64,000 nucleotides of DNA from the NCBI GenBank assembly GCA_905147135.1, contig LR990050.1, positions 12,398,001 to 12,462,000 of the forward strand, read 5' to 3'. The position numbers were made by a program, and so were the translations under genes. This document shows, one piece after another, positions 10,880 through 20,700 of the stretch. Below the pieces are notes generated by a model, which ran no database searches, was not told where the DNA came from, and worked only from the letters and a program-made list of their open reading frames with translations. The stretch's first letter is position 1; the number at the start of each line of letters is the position of its first letter. This DNA comes from Blastobasis lacticolella (taxonomy: Eukaryota > Arthropoda > Insecta > Lepidoptera > Blastobasidae).

Positions 10880-12418
10880 CTAAAAAAAAATCGAACATTT
10901 AATATTAACATTTGCAGCACGTGTCTTTCTATTGTTTTAGCGTGTTCTTATGCTCTGTCTAATTTAGGATGATAATTTTTTCATCTCACTAATTCTTACT
11001 TTTTCTACTTACACTAGTAGTATTTTTTTCGGTAAAATGACTAAGGATAATGTACTTTATAGACCGCCTCATTTAGTGAAGTACCATCAACAACTACAGA
11101 CTATCGAAAATCGATTTTCAAGTAAAAAAATCGAACACAAAAATAACATTTAGGTAATTATATTACTTTTTGTAATTAAATTCTATTCCTTTTTTGGATT
11201 TCAACCTAATAGACCATTTACAACAACGACATCGACTCATGCGTATTCTATAGAATGGGCTGGCTGACGGAATAAAAAAACGTAAGTGTCGAAATCATCG
11301 TTGTGGAAGGGTTCTTTTTGTTGTAGTAATAAAGTATAAATTCAAACATAAAAAAAAATATTGTTTTGCATTATAGATACAGCATAATCATGCAAATACC
11401 GATTATAAGTTATATGCATGATAATCGATAATCGAATGGATTTATTAACAATTTTACACTACTCCACCCGTACTGTGAGAAGTCAAAAATATCATCCTAA
11501 ATTTGACAAAGTAGAGCTATTGTAGTTATTTTTATATATTTTAGGCGTGACGCCGCTTTACATATCTTGTGGCTATAATTATATGAAAACAAGTATCTGC
11601 ATACTGTGGTTTCAAAAATATATCCCGAACCGTACAAACGAACGTACATAAGGGCGGAAATCGGTTCCGTACTTACCCTCCGAGTAAGAAACCCTAAAAA
11701 GCACTCGAAAGGAAACCAAGTACTGTGCTATTCTCGTTTTGGTTTTCAAATTAGCGTTATCATAAACATTATAGGATACATATTATATTTATTTTATTGT
11801 GGATAAATATTCCCCTCAGAACCTTCTTAACATTCTTAAAGATGGAAACACTAATTACCTATCAATAAACAACTTATTGACGTCATTGCAAGCTTTCTGT
11901 GGGTTCGCGTGTAGGTATCCATATCATTTAAAACATGTTTTTAATGGTATGGATAAATATACAAGAAAAATGTAGGTAGGTACTGTTATTAAGGAAACGT
12001 CATACAGTACGTAATCTGTCAGTTAAGCTTTGTTTGGCGAATATGTACTTTGTTGTTGGTATAATTACGTTGCCCTCTACGTTGACCCTCTGTTGGTCAC
12101 CACGCGAAGGTTTGCAAGAACGTTTCTCGCTCGTACTATTCAGATGTGGAATGACCTCCCAGCCACAGTGTTTCCTTGACATGACATGGGATCGTTCAAG
12201 AGGTATATTAGAGGTCTCTTCAGAGGCGGGCAACGCATTGGTGACTCCCCTGGTGTTGCTGATGTCCATAGGCGGCGGTGACCACTTTCCATCAGGTGGC
12301 CCGCATGCCTGTTTGTCTGCCGGATAACATAAAAAAAAGATGCCGGCGCAGCTATAACTACTTTTAAGCTCCCAATCTGGTACCCCAAATTTTACTTAAT
12401 TACTAGTGACTCTTTAAA
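10880..12418 (+). repeat. repeat A, longest copy (about 1.54 kb)
   Basis: The most complete copy of an unclassified interspersed repeat. Order: GCACGTGTCTTTCTATTGTT start; palindromic core near 11215-11310; TAAAGCGGC-type block (inverted sense); CTCGAAAGGAAACCAAGTAC block; GACGTCATTGCAAGCTTTCT block; GTTATTAAGGAAACGTCATA block; CAATCTGGTACCCCA end. It is interrupted by a family J LINE at 12070-12338. Other copies: 4613-5300 + 7021-7800 (-), 8853-9236 (+), 13735-14480 (+). No transposase or RT frame is visible, so it is non-autonomous. Confidence 0.7.
12070..12338 (+). pseudogene. LINE reverse-transcriptase C-terminus and 3' UTR, family J (inserted in repeat A)
   Basis: One frame reads FARTFLARTIQMWNDLPATV, then, after a stop, GSFKRYIRGL and GQRIGDSPGVADVHRRR before the stop codon. 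This is the standard C-terminus of a non-LTR retrotransposon polyprotein (R...WNDLP...FK motif). The 3' UTR CATCAGGTGGCCCGCATGCC ends in an eight-A run at 12331-12338. A premature stop shows it is dead. It interrupts repeat A: both flanks continue in the copy at 4613-5300. Confidence 0.8.
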
Positions 12419-12439
12419 TAAAATAAACAAATAAATTTT

Positions 12440-13151
12440 CGTGGACAAATTCACGACGAAGGTCTTTGACCAATGTGTGTTGCCAGTGATGACTTACGGA
12501 TCTGAAACGTGGCCACTCACTATGGGCCTTATAAGAAAGCTCACTGTTACCCAAAGGGCAATGGAAAGAGCTATGCTCGGAGTTTCTTTGCGCGATCGAG
12601 TCAGAAATGAGGAGATCCGCAAGCGAACTAAGGTCACCGACATAGCTCTAAGGATTGCCAGACTGAAGTGGCAGTGGGCAGGGCACATAGCTCGAAGAAC
12701 AGATGGCCGATGGGGCAGTAAAGTTCTCGAGTGGCGACCACGTACCGGTAGACGCAGCGTGGGTAGGCCTCCTACAATGTGGACCGACGACCTTGTAAGG
12801 ATCGCAGTTACCAGCTGGATGCGGAAAGCACAGGACCGGTCTTTGTGGAGATCTCTGGGGGAGGCCTATGCCCAGCAGTGGGCGTCTACTGACTGATATG
12901 ATGATAATGATGATGGACAAATTCACACAGCGCCATCTAGCCCCAAACTAAGCAAAGCTTGTACTATGGGTGCTAGATAACTGATATACTACTTAAATAC
13001 TTTTTAAATACATACTTATTATACATAGAACACCCAGACCCGTAACAGAAATTAAAATTCATCATTTCAATTTCTGCCCGGCCGGGAATCGAACCCGGGA
13101 CCTCTTGCGTGGCAGACCAGAGATGTTGACCATTGAACCACTCAGGTCGTC
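12440..13151 (-). mobile_element. SINE family S1, split by an RTE insertion
   Basis: The SINE 3' end (CGTGGACAAATTCAC) lies at 12440-12454. The rest, with B box complement GGAATCGAACCC and head, is at 12914-13151. The interruption is a LINE fragment (12455-12913) flanked by the 13-mer TGGACAAATTCAC, which is duplicated. Confidence 0.85.
12455..12913 (+). pseudogene. RTE-clade LINE, C-terminal reverse transcriptase fragment
   Basis: About 146 open codons covering the end of the RT thumb and the C-terminal tail: FDQCVLPVMTYGSETWPLT, then RKLTVTQRAMERAMLGVSLR, then IARLKWQWAGHIARR and VGRPPTMWTDDLVRI, ending WRSLGEAYAQQW, stop, and a GATATGATGATAATGATGAT tail. The YGSETW motif after the catalytic domain is characteristic of RTE elements. 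The polymerase active site is absent, so it is an inactive 5'-truncated copy. Borders are fixed by the 13-bp target duplication (12442-12454 / 12914-12926). The open frame extends a few codons upstream into SINE sequence, so its apparent start is an artefact. Confidence 0.9.
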
Positions 13152-13157
13152 AATTAA

Positions 13158-13595
13158 ATTTATAAAGCATTTACAAGACCTGTCGTCATGTATGGATTGG
13201 AGTGTTGGCCTACTAAGGTATCAGATAAAAGACGATCGCATGCAAGTGAGATGAGGATGTTAAGATGGATGTGTGGTTGACGAGGAGTGACAGTACGAAA
13301 TGAATAAGAAGAGCTTGAAAGTGGCTCCAATTGGTGACAAGATTCGAGGTAGCCGCTTATCATCGTTAGGCCATATTATGCGGAAAGAAGAAAATCATGT
13401 CACCAAAGGGGTATTGAATATGAATGTGGATGGATACACAGGAAGGGGAAGATAAAAGAAAAGATGGATGGATTGTGTGATGAGGGATATCAGTAAGCGA
13501 GAGGTATAGCGAATAGAGATGAATGGAGAAAGAGAACATACTGTGCCGACCCCAAATGAATGAGATTAGGGCAGGCAAATGATGGTGATGAGTAG
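13158..13595 (+). pseudogene. RTE-type LINE C-terminal fragment, another subfamily
   Basis: Broken frames read FYKAFTRPVVMYGLECWPTK, SDKRRSHASEMRMLRWMCG, then, after frameshifts, IGDKIRGSRLSSLGHIMRK and WMDCVMRDISK, ending with ADPK and a GATGGTGATGA tail. The VMYG.ECWP motif is the equivalent of YGSETW in RTE elements. Several frameshifts and stops show an old, inactive copy. Confidence 0.8.
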
Positions 13596-13609
13596 TGACT
13601 TTGAAATAG

Positions 13610-13700
13610 ATGCCTAAACCTGCAGGTATCAGGAAAGGGGTTCTGCAGGAGGCCCAGGAGGTAATGGTCTGACATCGCTGTGTCGAGAGAGTCAGATGAC
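13610..13700 (+). mobile_element. RTE-like LINE end (R-B), small fragment
   Basis: CCTGCAGGTATCAGGAAAGG and the following GGAGGTAATGGTCTGACATC correspond to the start of the R-B end. Confidence 0.5.
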
Positions 13701-13734
13701 AATCATTCAGCCTTTTATGTGTCCATGCTTTATA

Positions 13735-14480
13735 TTACCATTCCACGACAGAGCGAAAACAAAATTAATATTATGTCGCAGGAACAGGACGTGTCTATCT
13801 ATTGTTTTAGCGTGTTCTTAGCGATTGTACTAAATTTTACCTATTGTAGGCGTGCCGCTTTACATATCTTGTAGCTTTAATTATGTAAAAACAAGTATCT
13901 GCAATCTATGTTATCATTTCAGCTGAAAGACACCCTCTGCTGGACATAGGCCTCCCCCAGAGATCTCCACAAAGGCCGGTCCTGTGCCTTCTGCATCCAG
14001 CTGGTACCTGCGATCTTTACGAGGTCGTCGGTCCATCTTGTGGGAGGCCTACCCACATACACTTCATACTATCTATGGTTCCAAAAGTATAACCCTGTTG
14101 CAAACGTAAGAGCCTAGGTACCTATAGTAATCTGGTTCCGTTTTTAGCCTCCGGGTAAGGTACCCTAAAAGTTCTCGAAAGGAAGCCAAGTATTGCGCTG
14201 TTCTTGTTTTGGTTTTCAAATAAGCGTTCTCACAAACAGTATATGTATTTTATTGTGGATAAATATTCCACTCAGAACCTTCTAAACATTTTTAAAGATG
14301 GAGCCACAAATTAGCTATAAACAAAGAAATTCTTGACGTCATTGCAAGCTTTCTGTGGATACGCGTGTAGGTGATTTGGTTAAACGTGTTTTTAATGTTA
14401 TGTATAAAAATACAAGAAAAATGTAAGTAGGTACTGTTATTAAGGAAACGTCATAGTGTACGTAAGCTATAAGTTACGCT
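13735..14480 (+). repeat. repeat A, third copy (interrupted)
   Basis: Matches 10880-12418 from the GACGTGTCTATCTATTGTTT start through TACATATCTTGTAGCTTTAA and the GACGTCATTGCAAGCTTTCT block to GTTATTAAGGAAACGTCATA. It lacks the palindromic core region. It is interrupted at 13911-14070 by an RTE fragment. Confidence 0.65.
13911..14070 (-). mobile_element. RTE-clade LINE 3' end nested in repeat A
   Basis: The complement encodes the VGRPPTRWTDDLV to WRSLGEAYVQQ tail seen in the other RTE copies (TGGGAGGCCTACCCAC on the + strand). It is flanked by ATCTATG on both sides (13904-13910 and 14071-14077), a 7-bp target duplication. Only 160 bp remain. Confidence 0.85.
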
Positions 14481-14590
14481 TTTTTCTTTATATTACAAAG
14501 GTGGCAAACAAGCTTACGGCGTGCCTGATGGTAAGCAGTTACCGCAGCCTATGGACGTTTGCAATACCAGGGGCATCACCCACGAGTTGC
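14480..14590 (-). mobile_element. LINE 3' tail fragment
   Basis: Complement of the tail at 10111-10176: GTGGCAAACAAGCTTACGGC followed by GATGGTAAGCAGTTACCGCA. The T-rich stretch before it corresponds to the poly-A end. Confidence 0.6.
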
Positions 14591-15009
14591 TGACCGAAAG
14601 TTTACATAAATTCGAACTACGCGCTGGTAAATATTGAGGGAAACGGCTTGTTTTAAATAAAACCAGTTTAATAACCAACGGAACAGTTCATAAAAAATTA
14701 AACAGAAATATCTCAAAGTCTCGAATATACCATAATTCGGTTCCATATTGCGATTGCGAGTTTTTTGGTGAGCAAGTCTAGACAAGACTGGTATTTTGAA
14801 AAGGTTGACTTAGATTGGTGACTCAGCGATTTTACATTTCAATAATTATTTTTATAATACTAAAGACAATTTTAAAATGTTTTTGAAAGCGCATGTTTTC
14901 GATTGTTGTAGTGTAATTGTAATCCAACGCGAATTACGAGTACGTTGTTTAAAGTAGTTTTTTTGTATATTTTTATTACCTACACCAACAATCCCGGCTT
15001 CTTCTGTTT
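14591..15009. other. no gene seen
   Basis: AT-rich spacer without a recognised frame. Confidence 0.5.
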
Positions 15010-15175
15010 TCTTCACTTTCTTGTCCATTTCGCCCGGTATAAGCCATGAAAAAGATTGGAAAGTTAGCTATCCTCGCGTCGTCGTAAACCTTTGGCTCTC
15101 GCATCCGACTCAGCGATGTCAACCTATCGCTCCCTCGGGCTCACACCTCGTATTACTGCCAGGTTTAGACACCTG
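15010..15175 (-). mobile_element. RTE-like LINE end (R-B), degraded
   Basis: ATTTCGCCCGGTATAAGCC, then CTCTCGCATCCGACTCAGCG and GCCAGGTTTAGACACC match the reverse of R-B. Confidence 0.6.
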
Positions 15176-15509
15176 CCTTAGGTAATATTACTGTTACCTT
15201 GGATAAATATTATTATTACCTTGGGTTAGAATATTGTAATTTTGTGGGATTGTTATGGGGCCCCACCACCATCTCACGGGCCTAAGCCTACTTCACCAGC
15301 TCGCGGTTTCCCTGCTGACTGACGAGGCATTGGTAAATCGGGTCGGAATGGAGCAGTCGCCGCGCATAAAAAGCCAAAATACCATAGATACATTTTTAAC
15401 TAGGGATTTTGGTAGGAAACCGCTTTTAGTAAATCTCAAGCGCTGTTCTGATAGAAGAGCGGACCCTGGCTGGCAGATTTACATCTAACCACAGAGCCGG
15501 AATATTGAG

Positions 15510-15860
15510 CGTCAGTGGCCGGGTGGTTAGGGTGTCCGGCTCGTAAGCGAGAGGTACCGTCTTCGAATCCCACTGTGGCCATGAACCAATGACATTTTTC
15601 TGAGTAATGTTCATTAGTTGAATTTAGTATTCAACCGATGCTCTTATGGTGAGGGAAAACATCGTGACGAAACCTGCACATTCAGGTGAATATGTAACCA
15701 TGATCCAATCTGGTCAGGTTCTCCCGGTAGTAGGGTCACGGAGGTCAGAGGCAGCGATCTTCTGTAATTATCTGACATGCCAAAATTCTAGATCATGGTC
15801 AAGGCGGACCCCGGGTCCTCGTGCGCGAGGTCACAGCCGGGACATTCAAGCTAAGATGAT
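15510..15860 (+). mobile_element. tRNA-headed SINE, family S2 (fullest copy)
   Basis: The head (about 15510-15583) has an A-box-like GGGTGGTTAGGGTGTCC and a B box TCTTCGAATCCCA, and pairs CCACTGTGGCCA loosely with its start; the anticodon-loop region CTCGTAA could point to a tRNA-Thr origin, low certainty. The body continues with TCAACCGATGCTCTTATGG, a CATGATCCAATCTGGTCAGG block and ATCATGGTCAAGGCGGACCC. Other copies: 8268-8345, 34660-34805, 46515-46775 (-), 55330-55560. Confidence 0.75.
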
Positions 15861-16176
15861 AATTTTACTGAGCTCCACCTAGGATGAGGAGCAACCGTTA
15901 CAGCAGTTATAGCAATTAATGTAAGAATCTCTTTTTGTTTAATCGAAATGCTGTGCATACTATGTTAATGTGGTTTTCTATCCGCAAACATTTTAAATAC
16001 GTTATGCCGCTTTTAAAACTCAAAACCTACACACAATTTAAAACTTCTGTCTAGAATATTTCATTAAATTAAAAATCGTGTGAGTCGGTTAAGAAACTTG
16101 AATAATCCAAAACCAGTGCAAGTGTAGATAATTATTTAATTGGTGGCTTGTATAAAATTCTTAAACGCATTTAGCT
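15861..16176. other. no gene seen
   Basis: AT-rich spacer before the TIR element. Confidence 0.5.
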
Positions 16177-16421
16177 TAGGGTAAAAGCCGGATATCTTCC
16201 CCACTTTTCAAAAAAGCTCAATTTTTAAGAAATATGCACTTAAGACTAAGACTTATGCTATATGTATATCAAAACATAGGTATTTGATCGTCTATAATAG
16301 CCTACTTATGTAATCATACTTTTTATTGGTCCTTAGTAAATCCTATTTTACGTGACCTCTCAAAAGGGGGATAGTTGCCTACTGTGGCTAATAGTTGCCT
16401 TACGGTAAAAATACTTCGGGG

Positions 16422-18171
16422 TATATTTTTTTTTGCGCCCATCGCAATGGTAATGGGCACCCTCCGGTATAGCGGTTGGGAGGGAGGAGGTGAACTCTCA
16501 TGAGTACCATGCACGTTATGCACGACTCGCCAAAAAAGGGACCTAGGCGCATACGTGCTAAACACCCCCTGGGAGCACCTGTAGCCGGAAAGGCTTTTCA
16601 GGTTTCATCGGATGTAACACCCCGTAGGGACGGGATGCGCTCAACGTCACTCCTTACGGAGCATACGTTGGAGAAATTATAGCGAGACCCGCTGCTGTGG
16701 GTTGGGATTGGGGGTCTACGGGGGCCGCTGAAACGGCAGGGACGGGCTCGTTCGAGTCGTCCCGAGCCTCCAGGCGGAGGTTCAGGGCGCTCGACAGTTC
16801 GTCGGGGGGATCCGTGAGAACGTGTCTCGGTCTCCGTACCACGTGGCCGGAGATCGGGTGGGGAGAGTAGGCTGCTGCCTCTCGCACGAGCGGATTGGGA
16901 TGCTCCTCCGCGGCCTTGAAAAAGGTCTCGGAGAGCGTTTTAAGAAACTGCTGCAGGGTAGGCAGGTCCATGTCATGGTGTATGTCCGCATTGTGGACGT
17001 ACCATGGAGCCGCCGTTGCCCTACGGCAGAAGATGTTCTGCACAATTTCCAGTTTCTTAATGACGAGGGAGCTCGCATGAGCGAAGACGGGGGAGGCGTA
17101 TGTCGACACCGGTCGAATACACACCTTGTAGAGGGTTCGCTTGTTCCTGAGGGACATTTTACTGAATCGACCCAACATACAGTTGAGGCGACCCAGGTAG
17201 AAACGCTCGGTGCGGCACACTCTTTCGACATGGGGCCGGAAAGTGAGCCTTTTGTCAAGCGTGACGCCTAGATATTTTACAGCGCGCTGCCAGGGAACTA
17301 ATTTCCCTTGCATGCGGAGGGGAGGGGGGTCGCTGTCACACCGTCTGCGCTTAACATCGAAGCAAACCGCGGAGCTCTTCTCCGGATTCACTTCGATGCG
17401 CCACAGTTTGAACCAAGCTTCGAGCTTGTTCACCGCCTTTTAGAACTTTGCCATGGATGGCCTTCGCCCCTTGGCGTAGATTGCCATGTCGTCGGCGAAA
17501 AGGGACAGTTGCATCCCGTTGTCGGGGACGGGGATATCGTTCATGTACGATATATAGAGTAGGGGAGAGAGTACAGAGCCTTCAGTTGACGTGGGGAAGA
17601 CAAAGTACCTTCGTGTCTGAACCGAAAGGTTCGGTGTTTTAAATAGGACGCAACTAATCGGACGAGTCGATGGGAGAGACCAAGCTTGTACAGCTTGTAA
17701 ACAAGGCCTTTGTGCCAGACTATACGATGGACTTGTCTGGGGCAATTGTGTTTGGGACGAAAGCCGAATTGATGGGGAATAAGAACCTCGTCTTTGAAGA
17801 GAAGTTCTTTCATTCGAGAGAGCACTTAAAAAATTTCCCTAGTGCCTTGAGGAGGCTTATTGGACGGTGGGATGACGCTACATTTAGTGGCTTTCCCGGT
17901 TTGGGAATGCCTATGACTATGGCTTCTTTCCACGCGGTCGGAAAGTGACAATGGTCAAAGCAAGCATTAAACTAACTAAGCTAACAAAGTAAGCACCTGC
18001 TCGGGGAGGTACTTAAGCTCTTGCTTGGAAATTCCATCCGCGCCCGGCGCTTTATAGATTTGAGACCCTTGATGAAGGAGTGGATCTCGTCGGGAGAAAC
18101 TGTGACAGGGTCCGTGGTGGGAGGGAGCGAGGTCTTTTGACAGACTTCGTCTTCCACCACACGCACGTGAT
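16422..18171 (-). mobile_element. Jockey-clade LINE, 5'-truncated (1.75 kb)
   Basis: Reading on the minus strand, it begins within the pre-RT region, runs through all RT motifs, the C-terminal domain and a 3' UTR, and ends in an A-rich tail (T run at 16426-16433 on the + strand). An 8-bp duplication CTTCGGGG flanks it (16414-16421 and 18172-18179). Right of it, GGATAGTTACC resumes the host TIR element. The 3' UTR is shared with a second copy at 24708-24905. ORF1 and the endonuclease domain are missing. Confidence 0.8.
16654..18166 (-). pseudogene. Jockey-type reverse transcriptase, frameshifted
   Basis: Pieces in order on the minus strand: SPDEIHSFIKGLKS and KAPGADGISKQ (before the RT); FPTAWKEAIVIGIPKPGKP and HRPISLLKALGKFF (motif 1); LIPHQFGFRPKHNCPRQVH; VWHKGLVYKLYKLGLSHRLV; LSPLLYISYMNDIP; LFADDMAIYA with the catalytic DD pair (near 17490). 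From 17433 to 16654, 259 codons stay open: EVNPEKSSAVCFD, RAVKYLGVTLDKRLTFRPH, then the Jockey C-terminus with HDMDLPTLQQFLKTLSETFF and HPNPLVREAA. At least three frameshifts separate the pieces, so no functional enzyme is made, although the catalytic residues are retained. Confidence 0.85.
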
Positions 18172-19148
18172 CTTCGGGGGATAGTTACCTCGTGCGGGGA
18201 TTGACACCTCGCTATGATTTTGTTGGATAGAATCAATGTTTATTATTTACTGACATCCTTTATGAAGCACAAATAAAATATTATTAATTATTATATATAG
18301 TAGTTTGAATGTTTGAAACCATAAAATCATCACCATCCCGTCGTCTGTCGGGCAGTTAGGACTTGGGTTCTCATCTGGGTCATGTAGTCAATGAGGTCCA
18401 CTCCAACCACAATCTGTTCAGAGGATCGCAGCGTTTCTTTGACACTATCCCAGAAGGCAGTCTTTTCGGTTTCAACGCAGCCGAACTGAAGGCCATTAAA
18501 CTGATGAGTTTGACTTTTAGCCCCCCCCCCTTCTTGGTCGCCATAAGGGTACTCCTTAAACTATCTTCTGACTAGCTAATGTGGGGGCACCACGTCTAAT
18601 TTCCGTTTACACTAGAGGGATTTTGCTCACCTAGAACGACAGAGACAGATAAGTATTTCCTTAAGAATTATAAGTTGGAAAACGCAAAAAGAAAAAAATG
18701 TCTTTGCTTGTAATATACTTTTACAGTTGCGGATAGTAGTTGCCCCTAAAGAAAATGGGGCAACTATCGTTTTTGATACGGATACTTTCCCTTTTTATTT
18801 ATGAAATAAATAAAAACTTTTCAACAATAAAACACAGTCAACAATGTAGTTTACGCTCTAATGCATGCAAAGAAACAAAAAGTAGATTGATACCAGAATC
18901 AGTTATAAAGATATTCAATGGAAATTACTTGCCAATGTAATTTTGACGCCCGTCAAAGCTTCGCTGCGGAAGATTTTTACTCATATGGATAAAACGTTTA
19001 TGCCTACGCTGATGGATTACATGTCACGGAGCTCTTCAGGAGGGCCACTTTCAATTATAGTAGAGAGCTAACGCTACCAACATCCCTAACATAGTGTATT
19101 CAAAACCGGGGCAACTATCCCACTGGGGCAAGTATCCGGCTTTTACCC
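18172..19148. other. remaining right part of the TIR element; no gene
   Basis: Contains a ten-C run (about 18522-18531) and a GTTGCCCC...GGGGCAAC inverted pair at 18740-18770. Short frames here have no recognisable similarity. Confidence 0.5.
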
Positions 19149-19150
19149 TA

Positions 19151-19915
19151 AATAAAAAACCTAATCAGCTTATACTTCAACAACAAAACAAACACAACGT
19201 TAAAAGTCATTCTCAAACCCTACCTTCGTTTAGTTATAGAGGTTTCTGAGTGGAATAATACTGATCCTTTGCAGAATCTTTCATTAGGTTTGTAATCTGA
19301 ATAAATCTTGTCGAATAACACGTGTCGATAATGTATTTGTATAATGAACAAACTATGTACCTAGTTATAATTGTAAATATTGACGACGAATTGTATTCAG
19401 GTAGTGGTTATTTTAGCACAGACATATGTGTCTAAAATCAGTTTACTTATGCAATGTAATGAAGTACACTATTTCCGATAATTATTCGATAAGCTATGAG
19501 TTGAATTTTATATTTGCTGGATGTTCTTTGGATTTGTATGGGAACTTGCATTGGATTTTACTTTTTTTGTAGGCTTCTATAATTGTGTTGATTGACGTAT
19601 TGTCATGTAAATAGTATAATAACGCATCTTATCTTATTGTATCAGTTTATACAAATCGTAGATACTTAATCTTTAATTTTTTATAACTGTGATGCATCTA
19701 TTTTATAGTTCACTATTAAAACATTACAATGAACTTAGGTGGGACGATGGAAGTAAAATAAGTAAACAAATTATTTTATAACATTTTGTATTATTATTTA
19801 TCCTATTCAATTTTATTTCATTGCAGAGTTCATGATTTTTAATAAACTTTTCCAAATATACTTTCATTAATATTAAGTGTTCAATAGATTGTTTTAAAAA
19901 TAATATTAATGAGTC
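19151..19915. other. no gene seen
   Basis: AT-rich spacer. Confidence 0.5.
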
Positions 19916-19919
19916 TACT

Positions 19920-20320
19920 ATGCTGATGTAGTTTTTGTGGATGGTTCGGATCTTTTGAACAAGTTGGACCGATTGCATAATGTGTGTAGATATTCGCTTT
20001 ATTTTTGGCCTCAGGTAATTCGACCACATCTCAGAGTTCCGCAAGCAGCTGAAATGGCCTACTATTGGGATGCGACGAGAAATCCACATCCTGTCTTTCC
20101 CCTACAGTGTTCTGTTCAACCCAAGTTGAATGCTAGTGGAGGTCGTCTGCGATCTGTTGATAAACTTGCACTAGATTTTCCATCGCACTTCTCATATGTT
20201 TACACGAAATCTTTTACCGTGCACGCTACCAGGCTTTGGAACTTTCTTCCTGTCATCGTATATAATCGCATCTTCGGAAACATCTCGCTCCTAACGAAGA
20301 TCTGAGTAATTTATCTACTT
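19920..20320 (+). pseudogene. LINE reverse-transcriptase C-terminal fragment (CR1/Jockey superclade)
   Basis: Alternating frames read LLNKLDRLHNVC, then FDHISEFRKQLKWPTIGMRR and EIHILSFPYSVLFNP, then LRSVDKLALDFPSHFSYVYT and KSFTVHATRLWNFLP. This is the familiar post-RT region of CR1/Jockey-type elements (EFRKQLKWLPI and LWN.LP motifs). At least two frameshifts and a stop separate the blocks. The longest open frame (122 codons from 19937) crosses these shifts and is not a gene. Confidence 0.8.
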
Positions 20321-20414
20321 ATTAAAGATACCTACTGTAGGTACCTATAAATAATTATGTTATGAAATACTGAATGTTTTACATTTGAAAGATTTTAAGG
20401 ATGTGCGGTAGGTA

Positions 20415-20470
20415 CATCATCGTCCTAGCGCTTATCCCGGCCACTGCCAGGGTCCGCTTACCTCTGCCGC
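20415..20470 (-). mobile_element. RTE-like LINE end (R-B), very short fragment
   Basis: CATCGTCCTAGCGCTTATCC and GCCAGGGTCCGCTTACC match the R-B end in reverse. Confidence 0.5.
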
Positions 20471-20499
20471 GGTGCATAAGCGCAAAATAGAGATATCTG

Positions 20500-20700
20500 G
20501 TTTTACTTTGTGACAAGTGTGAAAATTAAAAAAGTTATTGTGTGTTGGTGGTACACAATAAGTACCACCACTATATCCATGTAAATGGTTGCCTGGAAGA
20601 GATCGCTATTGGCGATAATACCGCCCTTGTACTTGTCATAATCTTGCAATCTGTGATAATTATACTGTTAATGTACAATAAAGTGTTAAATAAATAAATA
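20500..20700 (+). mobile_element. LINE 3' UTR fragment
   Basis: GGTTGCCTGGAAGAGATCGC, then a diverged middle and CAATAAAGTGTTAAATAAAT at the end. The inverted counterpart at 22054-22160 carries the same GCCTGGAAGAGATCGCTTG and AATAAAGTGTTTATC with a GATA-type tail. Contains a small hairpin GGTGGTAC...GTACCACC near 20550. Confidence 0.65.

Larger units (their letters stand above)
16179..19148. mobile_element. TIR DNA transposon with TA target duplication (pogo/Tc1-like), interrupted
   Basis: The ends are GGGTAAAAGCCGGATA and its exact complement at 19133-19148; the similarity continues less exactly for about 10 more bases (ACTTGCCCCA). TA lies immediately outside both ends (16177-16178, 19149-19150), as in Tc1/mariner/pogo elements. 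Subterminal copies of GGATAGTTGCC occur near both ends. A Jockey LINE (16422-18171) was inserted; removing it leaves about 1.2 kb without a transposase frame, so the element is non-autonomous. The superfamily assignment rests only on the TA and TIRs. Confidence 0.7.

Noticed and set aside
13080..13151. tRNA gene on the minus strand (also 3703-3775, 44700-44780, 50200-50285)
   Set aside because: Heads of SINE S1; same body follows in all copies.
15510..15583. tRNA gene
   Set aside because: A- and B-box-like words are present, but it is the head of SINE S2; the stems do not fold cleanly and the body continues with SINE sequence.
16822..17271. 149-codon + strand gene
   Set aside because: Antisense shadow of the Jockey reverse transcriptase.
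18522..18531. run of ten C as a biological signal
   Set aside because: A homopolymer could equally be a sequencing artefact; nothing around it depends on it.
19724..20089. 121-codon minus-strand gene
   Set aside because: Antisense to the LINE C-terminal fragment at 19920-20320.
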